From: Dehalococcoidia bacterium UBA3254
GTDB taxonomy: Bacteria > Chloroflexota > Dehalococcoidia > Dehalococcoidales > UBA3254
Direction of reading: 5' to 3'
Assembly (NCBI GenBank): GCA_002362735.1
Contig: DEUU01000345.1
Location: forward strand, 1-14,215
DNA length: 14,215 bases
The notes beneath the pieces were generated by a model. The model was not told the origin of the DNA, ran no database searches, and was given only the letters and a program-made list of their open reading frames with translations. Numbering within the stretch: the first letter of the stretch is position 1; every line of letters starts with the position of its first letter. This document shows, piece by piece, positions 6,671 through 14,215 of the stretch. The position numbers and the translations under genes are program-made.

Positions 6671-7708
6671 AGTAGTGTAAAAAACCTTGGAAATTCGTGT
6701 TTTCCACTATTTTATATTTTGCACTTTACGTGCCACACAAACAACATTAAAATATCTATAAAATAATCAGTTATTTATATCATGTGAGCCATCTTTCAAC
6801 GCTATTTTTCTGAAATATTTTAATTATTATTGCAAGTATGCAATATATAAAAGTGCAGATATGCAATAATCTATCACAAGACAGTTACCTTATGTTCGAG
6901 ACTCTTTAACCTATCAGTTATGACGAGCGGGAACAGTTGAATCGTTCCTGAAGAGTTATCTAACTCAACTTTCGCACACGTTTAATATGCTCTATCTATC
7001 TTTTATTTAAAAATATTCTTTGATATTTTGGCATGCAATTAGCCACCGTACCCCATAAATTGGCGGCAGTTCCCTTAGAAACCGGTCTTTCAGAGATCAG
7101 GGCACTTTTCTGGTCGTTTCCGTGGAGGTGACCAATGCCTGTTCCAGAAACATCAGCACAAACCCATACATCACACTTTATAATGATATATTATTAATTA
7201 TTACAATATATTGCAAGTTTTTCGCGCTTGCGAAAGTTGAGTTTGAAATATATCTCGATATAACCAGTTTTTGTGATAGTAGTAAGCTCCTTGCTGTCTT
7301 CGGAATGCAGATACTTCGCATAGCCTATGGGTGTTGACAAACATACGTGACTCTGCTAATTTGTTAAGTAATGATGGGAGCTAGGCTATGATACATGAGT
7401 TACATTTATAGTGGTAGCCTTGCCATCCCGAAACTATTGATCAACAAAGACAATGACCGTTTTATGTCGGAATTCAAATGATTTTTACGCCCATTTTGCA
7501 TTTCCCTCCGACACATGAGAATCCGCTTGGGGGAGAAAAGTACCAGCTATTACGCTTTCACATCGTATATGAGGCTTCTCATCAGTGATGTATTAGAAAT
7601 GTTATTGATCGCATTGACATCGTCACATGGATACAGATGAATAAACAATTGTCATTGGGCATATCCCTCTCATCGGAGAAAAATTAACTGAATTGAAGGT
7701 AACATCGT
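6671..7708. other. AT-rich intergenic region without a supportable gene
   Basis: About 1 kb of AT-rich DNA separates the inverted-repeat segment from the sigma-54 activator gene. It contains a TATTGCA/TGCAATA palindrome (6828-6845) with a third copy at 6862-6868, a 15-bp inverted repeat pair (6962-6976 and 7229-7243), and a more GC-rich island (about 7041-7176) with abrupt edges. ACATCGT occurs three times before the activator gene (7560, 7617 and 7702), the last overlapping its start codon. A TTGACA at 7614-7619 could be a -35 element but has no convincing -10 partner. The only plus-strand frame (7122-7337, 71 codons) has no recognisable domain and I do not call it. Confidence 0.5.
6962..7243. 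repeat. 282-bp segment bounded by 15-bp perfect inverted repeats
   Basis: AACTCAACTTTCGCA at 6962-6976 is repeated exactly in inverted orientation at 7229-7243. A perfect 15-bp pair this close is unlikely by chance in roughly 1 kb. The enclosed DNA includes the GC-richer island at 7041-7176. The size and terminal repeats fit a miniature inverted-repeat element. No transposase frame and no obvious target duplication were seen. Confidence 0.4.
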
Positions 7709-9208
7709 ATGTATCTTTGTAATGATAATAAATCACTGGAAGATATTAACAACCTTGATAAGGAGTTACAAATTTCAAAAGTTATATTTGATAACTTCTA
7801 CGAAGGAATCTGCATTACAAATGAGAAAGGTCAAACGGTTTATGTCAATCCAGCTTTCGAGGAATTATCGGGGATCAAAAGCGAAGAAATATTGGGATTC
7901 ACGGGATACGATATGATGGAGAGGAATTTACAAACCAATTCCTGCTCGGATATCATCACAAAAACAGGTGAACATGTATGTGTGATCATAAAGTATTATA
8001 AGGGAAAACGATGCCTCGCCACGGGAAGTCCAATATTTGTAAATGGTAAATTGAGCAAATCTGTTATCACTCTCCGGGCCCTATCTGACCTCGTGTCAAT
8101 AGGAGATGAACTTAAATATACAAATATACTGAAATTGAGAACCCGAGAAAAGAAGCTCATTCGAGTGGCTCCCATTTTTAAAGAGACAAATAAAAGGCAC
8201 GTGGGCGCAGCCAGTTCTGTAATGACGAATATATTTAAAAAAGCGGAGAAAATTGCATTAGTTGACACCCCCGTTCTTCTTCTTGGTGAAACTGGTGTGG
8301 GCAAGGACTATATTGCACGCTATATTCATAATGAATCAAAAGGAACAGATAATCCAAATTTTGTTAAAATCAATTGCGGGGCAATCCCGGATAACCTGCT
8401 AGAAACTGAGCTTTTTGGCTATGAAGCTGGCGCTTTCACTAATGCAAGCAAAAAAGGGAAAATAGGATTTTTTGAATTAGCTTATGACGGCACTATTTTC
8501 CTCGATGAGATTGGAGACATGCCCATCAATCTTCAGGTTAAGCTTCTTGACGTTCTACAAGAAAAATTTATTTATCGTATTGGCGGAATTAAACCAATTT
8601 CTATAAAAGCAAGGGTAATAGCCGCTACCAATGTTGACTTAGAAAGAAAAATTAAAGAAGGGAGTTTTCGACAAGATCTTTTCTACAGACTCAATGTAAT
8701 AACGATACAGATACCACCCTTAAGAGAGCGAAAAAGTGATATTCCTTTTTATACAGAATATTTTTTGAATGAAGCTACTATCAAGTATAATAAAATATTT
8801 AAATTATCTCCCGAAAATCTGACATTAATGCTCGAATATAATTGGCCTGGAAATATTCGAGAACTTAGAAATACAATAGAAAGAATTGTCATTCTATGTG
8901 AAAAGGACATAATTTCCAACAAAGAACTTAAAAGCTATATTATGTCGCCAGAAGATGATAGGGGAAATAAACCTGTAATTGCAGATAATAAAGAAATGAT
9001 TTCAGTATTACCTACAAATGGATCTCTTAAAAATCAGATAGATGCCTACGAAGCTTTGATAATAACAGAAAACCTAAAAAAATATAAATCTTTTAACAAG
9101 ACTGCTGCCGCACTTGGAGTTGATGCATCAACCTTATTTAGAAAAATAACAAAGTATGGTATCCGTGGCAAAAACGATGTCAAAGGTGAATTGGGCAAAG
9201 GAGCATAA
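7709..9208 (+). CDS. PAS-domain sigma-54-dependent transcriptional activator
   Basis: The 499-residue cytoplasmic regulator activates RNA polymerase carrying sigma-54. Domains in order are a PAS sensor (about 22-130; VIFDNFYEGICITNEKGQTV), a linker, an AAA+ core (about 165-395) and a Fis-type helix-turn-helix (about 460-485; FNKTAAALGVDASTLFRKI). The AAA+ landmarks are Walker A GETGVGKD (193-200), a sigma-54-contact loop reading GAFTNA (241-246, usually GAFTGA), Walker B GTIFLDEIGD (261-270), the arginine-finger region FRQDLFYRLNV (320-330) and WPGNIRELRN (379-388). It lacks a receiver domain, so the signal is probably a small molecule or redox cue sensed by PAS. GAAGGT (7695-7700) lies 8 nt before the ATG. 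Codon use is far more AT-rich than the neighbouring operon, hinting at separate ancestry. It is divergent from the TRAP operon and may control it. Confidence 0.93.
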   Translation: MYLCNDNKSLEDINNLDKELQISKVIFDNFYEGICITNEKGQTVYVNPAFEELSGIKSEEILGFTGYDMMERNLQTNSCSDIITKTGEHVCVIIKYYKGKRCLATGSPIFVNGKLSKSVITLRALSDLVSIGDELKYTNILKLRTREKKLIRVAPIFKETNKRHVGAASSVMTNIFKKAEKIALVDTPVLLLGETGVGKDYIARYIHNESKGTDNPNFVKINCGAIPDNLLETELFGYEAGAFTNASKKGKIGFFELAYDGTIFLDEIGDMPINLQVKLLDVLQEKFIYRIGGIKPISIKARVIAATNVDLERKIKEGSFRQDLFYRLNVITIQIPPLRERKSDIPFYTEYFLNEATIKYNKIFKLSPENLTLMLEYNWPGNIRELRNTIERIVILCEKDIISNKELKSYIMSPEDDRGNKPVIADNKEMISVLPTNGSLKNQIDAYEALIITENLKKYKSFNKTAAALGVDASTLFRKITKYGIRGKNDVKGELGKGA

Positions 9209-9514
9209 GTCATATCTGAAAAAATTGTCACGGCTGTCCCAAGAAATTTTTATCATACCCCTGCTCGGTAATTAAGGTTTTTTGATCAGAAACGATTTGA
9301 ATTCCGAAACGGGCTATATCCCCGGTAAAAAGGAAGTGACCCATGAACCGAGGTCGTACGGTTTTGTACAATCAGCGTACAATCGTCGGAATTAATTACA
9401 GTTATAGATAGCCGTTTATGTACCTGAAAATATTTTATAAAACTCACTGTTAGCATACACATATCACATGATAAGTGTCGGAATGGTTTACAATTCTATT
9501 TTTAAATTAATTCG
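9209..9514. other. Intergenic region between the sigma-54 activator and PilZ genes
   Basis: This 306-bp stretch holds no ORF I can support. Three GTAC tetramers occur at 9356, 9366 and 9377, about one helical turn apart; the last two lie in an exact GTACAATC direct repeat. AACCG/CGGTT around 9348-9364 could form a weak 5-bp stem followed by TTTTG, a poor candidate terminator. No convincing promoter was identified for the PilZ gene. Confidence 0.35.
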
Positions 9515-9958
9515 ATGAATATGGAAGTTACATGTAATCATATAGTTATGATAATGGCGCAGATATTGCGAACCATGGTCATTATGAATAATATCGGGTT
9601 TCAAGGGATCACGCAGAACCGCCGTCGATTTGATAGGAAGAAAGTTGATCTTCCGGCCTACATAGGTGATGCCCGGTGGCAGAGACACGACTTCGAATCA
9701 ATTACCATCCTGGACATTTCCATGGGCGGAATAAGATTTGTTGCTCCCAAAAGCATGAAACTGAAAATCCAGAAGGATAACGATAGCGATCCTGACAAAT
9801 TGATTGTCATTTTCCGAATACCCAATTTCTTTTGGCCGATTAAAGTGCAAATCTCTCCCAAACGAGTGCTTGAGTTCGCTGAGGGAATTCAGATCGCCGC
9901 AACTATGGTAAAACCCGGCTTCCCAGCACATTCGATTTTGCAAAAGTATTTGATGTAA
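9515..9958 (+). CDS. PilZ-domain protein, putative cyclic-di-GMP receptor
   Basis: The frame encodes up to 147 residues. The PilZ signature is present in both parts: R37-x-x-x-R41 in NRRRFDRKKVDL and D67-x-S69-x-x-G72 in LDISMGGIRF. These residues bind cyclic-di-GMP in the family, so the protein probably senses that messenger and alters the behaviour of a partner in motility, adhesion or envelope functions. No other domain, signal peptide or membrane segment is seen. The start is uncertain: no good ribosome site precedes the first ATG (9515), and ATGs at 9521, 9548, 9554, 9575 and 9584 are in frame ahead of the RxxxR motif. The first 30 residues look unlike the rest and may not be translated. 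It converges on the hybrid kinase gene, 132 bp away, with a small TCCTGA-GTCA-TCAGGA stem (9977-9992) between them. Confidence 0.8.
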   Translation: MNMEVTCNHIVMIMAQILRTMVIMNNIGFQGITQNRRRFDRKKVDLPAYIGDARWQRHDFESITILDISMGGIRFVAPKSMKLKIQKDNDSDPDKLIVIFRIPNFFWPIKVQISPKRVLEFAEGIQIAATMVKPGFPAHSILQKYLM

Positions 9959-10090
9959 TAATGTCTGTAAAATATTTCCTGAGTCATCAGGAGATCGTTT
10001 CAGAAATAAACTCAGATAAACGGGTTTTCTTAAACCATGGTTCTTACCATGGGAATGTACAACCATTGTAATGATCGATATTACCGTTGC

Positions 10091-13045
10091 CTATTTCCCG
10101 TCAAGTTCCTTTCTGACCGCCAGACCGATTTTCTCAAGAATATAGGGTTTCCGAACAAAAGCACCGGCACCCAGTTCCTGTGCCTTTCGAACCTGTTCCG
10201 TTTCTGAAAAGCCACTAACGATAAGGGCCTTTTGCTCAGGATTCATTTTGATAATTCTTTGATAGGTCTCCATCCCGTCAATGCCAGGATCCATGATCAT
10301 ATCCAGGATTATCAGATCAGCTTTTTTATCTTTGAGGTATTCAATCGCCTCTTCCCCGCTGGCCACAACCTCGACCTGATATCCAAGCCTCCCCAACATA
10401 CTCACCGCCAATTCACGCTGCTCTTTTATATCATCCACGACCAGGATGGATTCACCCTTGCCCATATAGACAACAGGAGATAAAGCTTTTTCAACTTTCG
10501 CCAGATCTTCTCGGGTCACTGGGAAATAGAGTGTAAAAACACTTCCTTTGCCCTCATCGCTCTGCACATGGATGTATCCGTCATGATCCTTCACGGTCCC
10601 CCAAACCACGGCCAATCCCAGTCCCGTACCGCTCCTCCCCATCACTTTCTTTGTATAGAAGGGCTCAAAAATCTTACCCAAGTCTTCAGCAGAGATACCA
10701 CCACCTGTGTCGGAAACCGTCAGGACCGCATAATCCCCTGCCTGCACATCGTCGTACCCGCGGATGGGATGGTCTAGATAACAGTTCTCTGTTCTTATCG
10801 TCACTTCTCCATGGCCGGATATGGCCTCTGCCGCGTTCGACACGAGATTCATGATCGTCTTGCCTAAATGAACCGGTGACCCTTTGATGTTCAAGAGACT
10901 GTCTTCGAGCTTGGTCAAAATCTTGATCTGAGGGTGGTACAACTTCAAGTTTTCGAATTCAGGCGTCTTGAGGTAATCGGAAATGACCCTATTCAGATTG
11001 ACCACTTCAGAGACGGTTACGCCTCTTCTGGCCAGGGTTAGTAGATCCTGAATGATCGCTGCTCCTCGGATACTCGATTTAAGGATGTTATCAGCATGCC
11101 TCTTCAGAGGGCTCTCTATGGGTAATTGATCTGTAAGCAGCTCCGAATATCCGACCAATACCCCCAGTACATTATTGAGATCATGCGCAACACCACCCGC
11201 TAGGGTACCCAAAGCCTCCATCTTCTCAGCGCGGTGCAACCGCTCCTGAAGTTCCTGGCGTTCTTTTTCCATCCTCATCCGATCGGTAATGTCACGGAGG
11301 ACATAAACGATACCATACGGAGCTCCATCTTCGGTCCTCAGGATATCTCCGTTCACTTCAAAAAACCGCTTTTCGCCGTTCTTCGTGACCAATCGATATT
11401 CCTTGGGGCCAAGCCGCTGCTCCATCATCAGCAACGTGTTCTGGATGGCAATGTCATGGTCTTCCGGGCTAATAAAAGAGAGTATGTTCTTTCCAATGAG
11501 TTCCATTCTTCCATATCCACTGACCCGGAGAAGAAAATCATTAACAAATTGAATGTTTCCATGAATATCCGTGCGCACCACCAGATCAGGGATGGTCGCA
11601 ATCAGACGGGTAGAGAGTTCCTCACTTCTTCGCAGTTCCTCCTCCACCCGCTTGCGCTCGGTGATGTCGATCCCGACTCCCATCATGGCCGGGCCGTCAG
11701 GCGTCAACAGCCTGGTAATACTGATGAGATAGGGTATAAAGCGCCCTTCCTTGTTAATGAGCGTGGTCTCAAACGCGCCGCCAACACCGGTCTCGAGTAC
11801 CGATTTGACGAGGGCCATACCCATCGCCGCATCTTCCGGGGTTTCGTGCCAGTCAGGGATGTACCAATCGCGAAGCTCATCGGCGCTAAACCCGGTAGCG
11901 GTCTCATGGGCTTTGTTCCAGCGCTTTAAATGGCAAGTCGAATCGTAGAGGAAGAAGATCCCCGGCAAGCTTTCCAATAGCTTCTCGGTAAAGAGCTTCT
12001 CACGGAGCAGCTCCATTTCGGCCTTCTTGCGCTCGGTGATGTCAATCAAAGATATGATTCCGGCAGGCCGATTCCCGACTATCGTCGAAGTCCCGGCTAA
12101 ATCAACCCATTTTTCTTGACCGTCTTTCGTGAGGATTTTGAGCTCATAGCGGTTTGTTGCTTCTTCTCCCTGCTGGCGTCTCCGGACTCGCTCCTGAATG
12201 AGCGCCATGTAGTCGGGATGAACCAAATCCCAGACATGAATATCGGAAAGTTCCTCGGCGGAATAACCGGAAATGTTCTCGGCTGCCTTGTTGGTATAAA
12301 TGAAGCAGTCATCCTGATAGAGCAGCACCGCCGTGGGCGTCGAGTCTGCAAGGATCCGAAATTTCTCCTCGCTTTCAAGGAGTTTCGCCCGCGAACGGGT
12401 CACGATCAGCCACGAGGCCAGCAGGAGAATCAGTGCCATCATTAAGCCAACGGGTAGGATCGCATGAACCGCTACGTCCCTGTTCCAGGTTTGGGCGTCA
12501 ATGTCCAGGCCAAACACTCCAATCAACTGGCCTGTTGCCTGGTCGGTTATTGGGACCATCGCCGAAACCCATTTCCCCCAGCGATCGGTGTCAGGCCCCG
12601 CAACAAACGCTATCCTGGTATCAAACACTTGTCCCACACTTACAGGCGCTTCCTCATAAAGCTGGCCGGGAGGGGAGTAATCTTTCGATGTAACCGGCTC
12701 GGAATCCACATAGAAGAATACCATGCCGTTGTTCTTTCGACCCATGAAATATAGAAACCGGTACTTGCTATTAACCTGTTGGACATGGGCAAGCTGTTCC
12801 TTGAGCCGCTGGTAATCAGGCCTTTCAAGGTCGGTTTCGGCTCCAGCAAGCATCTTTATGCGATTACCATCCAACGCGCGTTCCACCAGCCGTGCCTGTA
12901 GCAGCAGCTCGTCACGCATCTGGCGGTCGGCTCTCTGCATCGTCCACCATGCGAAGAGCACACCGGCAACGAAAATGGCCGACAGCGCTACCGCCATCCA
13001 GCGGCTCATCCACGTCAGGAGGTGTTTTGCATTATTGTGGTTCAT
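10091..13045 (-). CDS. Multi-PAS hybrid sensor histidine kinase with C-terminal receiver
   Basis: The 984-residue inner-membrane protein has a membrane segment at about 16-35, an extracytoplasmic region of about 155 residues resembling a single PDC/Cache sensor (YFMGRKNNGMVFFYVDSEP... and LIGVFGLDID), and a second membrane segment at about 192-215. Three PAS domains with PAC ends (each closing in DIT[ED]R) follow, at about 225-340, 350-465 and 472-588. The kinase core has phosphoacceptor His621 (GGVAHDLNNVLG), N-box Asn733/Asn737, DTGGGI (779-784), the FEPFYTKK box and GTGLG (806-810). The receiver (about 866-984) has Asp871/872, phosphoacceptor Asp915 in LDMIMDPGIDG, Ser944 and Lys966. All catalytic residues are present, so it should autophosphorylate and relay internally. 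The ATG at 13045 is preceded by AAAGGA about 11 nt away. No output regulator is adjacent, so its partner lies elsewhere. Confidence 0.95.
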   Translation of the reverse strand: MNHNNAKHLLTWMSRWMAVALSAIFVAGVLFAWWTMQRADRQMRDELLLQARLVERALDGNRIKMLAGAETDLERPDYQRLKEQLAHVQQVNSKYRFLYFMGRKNNGMVFFYVDSEPVTSKDYSPPGQLYEEAPVSVGQVFDTRIAFVAGPDTDRWGKWVSAMVPITDQATGQLIGVFGLDIDAQTWNRDVAVHAILPVGLMMALILLLASWLIVTRSRAKLLESEEKFRILADSTPTAVLLYQDDCFIYTNKAAENISGYSAEELSDIHVWDLVHPDYMALIQERVRRRQQGEEATNRYELKILTKDGQEKWVDLAGTSTIVGNRPAGIISLIDITERKKAEMELLREKLFTEKLLESLPGIFFLYDSTCHLKRWNKAHETATGFSADELRDWYIPDWHETPEDAAMGMALVKSVLETGVGGAFETTLINKEGRFIPYLISITRLLTPDGPAMMGVGIDITERKRVEEELRRSEELSTRLIATIPDLVVRTDIHGNIQFVNDFLLRVSGYGRMELIGKNILSFISPEDHDIAIQNTLLMMEQRLGPKEYRLVTKNGEKRFFEVNGDILRTEDGAPYGIVYVLRDITDRMRMEKERQELQERLHRAEKMEALGTLAGGVAHDLNNVLGVLVGYSELLTDQLPIESPLKRHADNILKSSIRGAAIIQDLLTLARRGVTVSEVVNLNRVISDYLKTPEFENLKLYHPQIKILTKLEDSLLNIKGSPVHLGKTIMNLVSNAAEAISGHGEVTIRTENCYLDHPIRGYDDVQAGDYAVLTVSDTGGGISAEDLGKIFEPFYTKKVMGRSGTGLGLAVVWGTVKDHDGYIHVQSDEGKGSVFTLYFPVTREDLAKVEKALSPVVYMGKGESILVVDDIKEQRELAVSMLGRLGYQVEVVASGEEAIEYLKDKKADLIILDMIMDPGIDGMETYQRIIKMNPEQKALIVSGFSETEQVRKAQELGAGAFVRKPYILEKIGLAVRKELDGK

Positions 13046-13665
13046 GGGTGTAACATTCCTTTGGTATGATATAGGGTAACGTATTACTTGCAGCTTCGCA
13101 TTTTCCCTGGATACCCTCCGGATTCTATTCTCCAGTGCATTCTCGGCATCATCACATTCCGTGATGTAAATAATCCTTTATAGAATATTATATCGTTCAT
13201 TCTTAATGACAAATCACGGAAATGCTGTTTATTGTTTTCACTGTGAGTACAGAAAAGAGGTGCGTATGTCAAGAGGATCCGGGCGAAGAATATTCAGGAT
13301 CGCGATAGAGATGATATTACGCTTTGCAATATAACATTTCACTTTGACAATCCCTCTCCTGAAAAATAATCATTTCAATCTTATACATCGCACTGAAACC
13401 CGCCATCGTTATCATGAGAGGGCGGTCCATAGATTGATGTCCCATGAATCAGATTCGCCGGCAGAGATGAGAGGGGGCGGCTTCTTCCTAAAACGAATAA
13501 TCTGCCAATTCTGACAGAGATCCAATTTTTCGAATGATAGTCAATGAAACATGCCCTTGACTTTTTCATGTGCTGAGAGGATAAAAAGCGCAAATAAGGC
13601 ATTGTCAATAGGTTAACAACCAATTTGAGTCCTCTTTGAAGGGGGGTGCCCTGTAGAGATTAATG
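13046..13665. other. Long intergenic region upstream of the kinase gene
   Basis: About 620 bp without a supportable gene. The short minus-strand frames here (13272-13084 and 13623-13381) show no recognisable domain. The part next to the kinase holds a promoter-like site with flanking palindromic half-sites, listed separately. Farther right, the minus strand carries TTGACA (around 13605) upstream of only a weak -10-like TTTATC. On the plus strand TTGACA (13344-13349) precedes AATAAT (13365-13370) with a short 15-bp spacer, a weak candidate promoter for the exported-protein gene. Confidence 0.4.
13150..13221 (-). promoter_or_regulatory. Candidate promoter and operator of the hybrid kinase gene
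   Basis: On the minus strand a perfect TATAAT (13192-13187) lies about 140 bp before the kinase ATG. It has no good -35 at standard spacing; TTGTCA at 13212-13207 would be only 14 bp away. The site is bracketed by a 9-bp inverted repeat, TTCCGTGAT (13157-13165) and ATCACGGAA (13213-13221). The first arm also sits inside a perfect palindrome CATCAC-ATTCC-GTGATG (13150-13166). This fits a regulated promoter whose operators flank the -10, but no protein is identified. Confidence 0.35.
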
Positions 13666-13695
13666 AAACCCTGTTTCTGTAAAGAGACAGGGTTT
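13666..13695 (+). terminator. Strong hairpin with following T-rich tract
   Basis: AAACCCTGTTTCT (13666-13678) and AGAGACAGGGTTT (13683-13695) form a 13-bp stem with one G-T wobble and a GTAA loop. On the plus strand TTTTGTATT follows, giving the form of a Rho-independent terminator. No plus-strand gene lies directly upstream, so it may end an unseen transcript, work bidirectionally, or be a leader structure of the exported-protein gene that starts 66 bp later. Confidence 0.6.
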
Positions 13696-13761
13696 TGTAT
13701 TCATGAGAGCGTTGTGAGAAACTTATTAATACGACTCATGCTATGATTGTGGAGGAGCAAA

Positions 13762-14215
13762 ATGAGAACGACAATAAGGAAATTGATGCTTTCGTCCGTG
13801 CTCCTTTCCATGGTTCTGCTGGTTGCCGGCGCAGCGTATGCTTCGCCTCTCTACTTTCCCCACGTGGCTACAAGCATTCCATGGCAAACGGAGATCGCCG
13901 TCATCAATACCGGCGATCAACCGGTCAACGGCACTCTCAAGGGCATGAGTGACGAAGGACAGCTCATAGAAACCAAAGCTGTCATCCTTTCTGCCCGCGG
14001 CCGGAAACAGATCGCCGTTGCCAATGAATTTACGAACCACACAGCCATCGGATACATCATCTTTGATACCGACTCTACTGCGGTCCAGGGCTATACGAAG
14101 TTCTACCAGGCAGGGAAATATCGGGCGGCAGTCCCCGCGGTAAAAGAGGTGAACACCTCGGACATCTATATTTCCCATATCGCCTCGAATGCTGACTGGT
14201 GGACCGGGGTCAGCC
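13762..14215 (+). CDS. Exported protein of unknown function, N-terminal part
   Basis: An ATG at 13762, 4 nt after GGAGGAG (13751-13757), opens a frame that stays open to the window edge (151 codons seen). It begins with a clear signal peptide: MRTTIRKLM, a hydrophobic core, and a predicted cut after AAYA before SPLYFPHVATS. The mature part is rich in alternating hydrophobic residues and short turns (TEIAVINTGDQPVNGTLK, GYIIFDTDSTAVQGYTKFY, YISHIASNADWWTGVS), suggesting a beta-sandwich secreted or surface protein. The pattern 'FPH..T...W.TEIAVIN' followed later by 'ISHIAS...WWTGVS' looks like the start of a second related unit, so the protein may be built of repeats. I recall similar uncharacterised proteins in Deltaproteobacteria but assign no function. 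An opposite-strand frame here (14178-13741) is its shadow. Confidence 0.8.
   Translation, partial: MRTTIRKLMLSSVLLSMVLLVAGAAYASPLYFPHVATSIPWQTEIAVINTGDQPVNGTLKGMSDEGQLIETKAVILSARGRKQIAVANEFTNHTAIGYIIFDTDSTAVQGYTKFYQAGKYRAAVPAVKEVNTSDIYISHIASNADWWTGVS

Noticed and set aside
7122..7337. Plus-strand ORF of 71 codons starting at GTG
   Set aside because: It crosses the abrupt composition change near 7176 and one arm of an inverted repeat, and shows no domain; likely chance.
9232..9245. GGCTGTCCCAAGAA after the sigma-54 gene, reminiscent of an insertion-sequence end
   Set aside because: No inverted partner copy was found in the window, so there is no support for an element.
11234..11929. Plus-strand ORF of 231 codons
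   Set aside because: Lies antisense to the PAS region of the hybrid kinase, which has full domain support; a shadow frame.
13381..13623. Minus-strand 80-codon ORF preceded by a TTGACA
   Set aside because: No convincing -10 element, ribosome site or protein family; noted only as part of the intergenic region.
13743..14178. Plus-strand 69-codon and minus-strand 145-codon ORFs at the right edge
   Set aside because: Both overlap the frame starting at 13762, which has a strong ribosome site and signal peptide and stays open to the edge.

Overview
The window looks like a chromosomal stretch from an anaerobic, Desulfobacterota-like (former Deltaproteobacteria) organism. This is inferred from gene style only: a TRAP transporter inside a catabolic operon, a sigma-54 activator, a PilZ protein, a large multi-PAS hybrid kinase and strong AGGAGG ribosome binding sites. 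No rRNA, tRNA or CRISPR array is present. Base composition is mosaic. The left operon and the kinase are moderately GC-rich, while about 6670-9210 is clearly AT-rich.

Region 1 (1-5901, minus strand) is one probable operon. In transcription order it encodes a two-domain VOC protein, a single-domain VOC protein resembling methylmalonyl-CoA epimerase, the TRAP transporter genes for binding protein, small permease and large permease (dctP-dctQ-dctM), an extended SDR (epimerase/dehydrogenase type) and the start of a cupin-like protein that runs off the left edge. The set suggests uptake of an organic acid followed by oxidation, epimerisation or cleavage in the cytoplasm; the substrate cannot be read from the sequence. 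Between the genes lie a strong hairpin (dctP-dctQ), a possible 30-codon leader ORF (before dctP) and a GTGA start/stop overlap (SDR-cupin).

Region 2 (5902-7708) holds no gene I can support. It contains a cluster of TGGTC/GACCA half-sites upstream of the operon, a 664-bp segment bounded by 21-bp inverted repeats, a 282-bp segment bounded by 15-bp perfect inverted repeats, and several palindromes. It looks like a landing zone for mobile or decayed elements.

Region 3 (7709-9958, plus strand) has an AT-rich PAS/AAA+/Fis sigma-54 activator, divergent from the operon and a candidate regulator of it, followed about 300 bp later by a small PilZ-domain protein.

Region 4 (10091-13045, minus strand) is a 984-residue membrane hybrid histidine kinase with an extracytoplasmic sensor, three PAS domains, HisKA, HATPase and a C-terminal receiver. 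It converges with the PilZ gene.

Region 5 (13046-14215) is about 700 bp without a supportable gene. It contains a promoter-like site bracketed by inverted half-sites and a strong hairpin, then the 5' part of a gene for an exported protein of unknown function that runs off the right edge.
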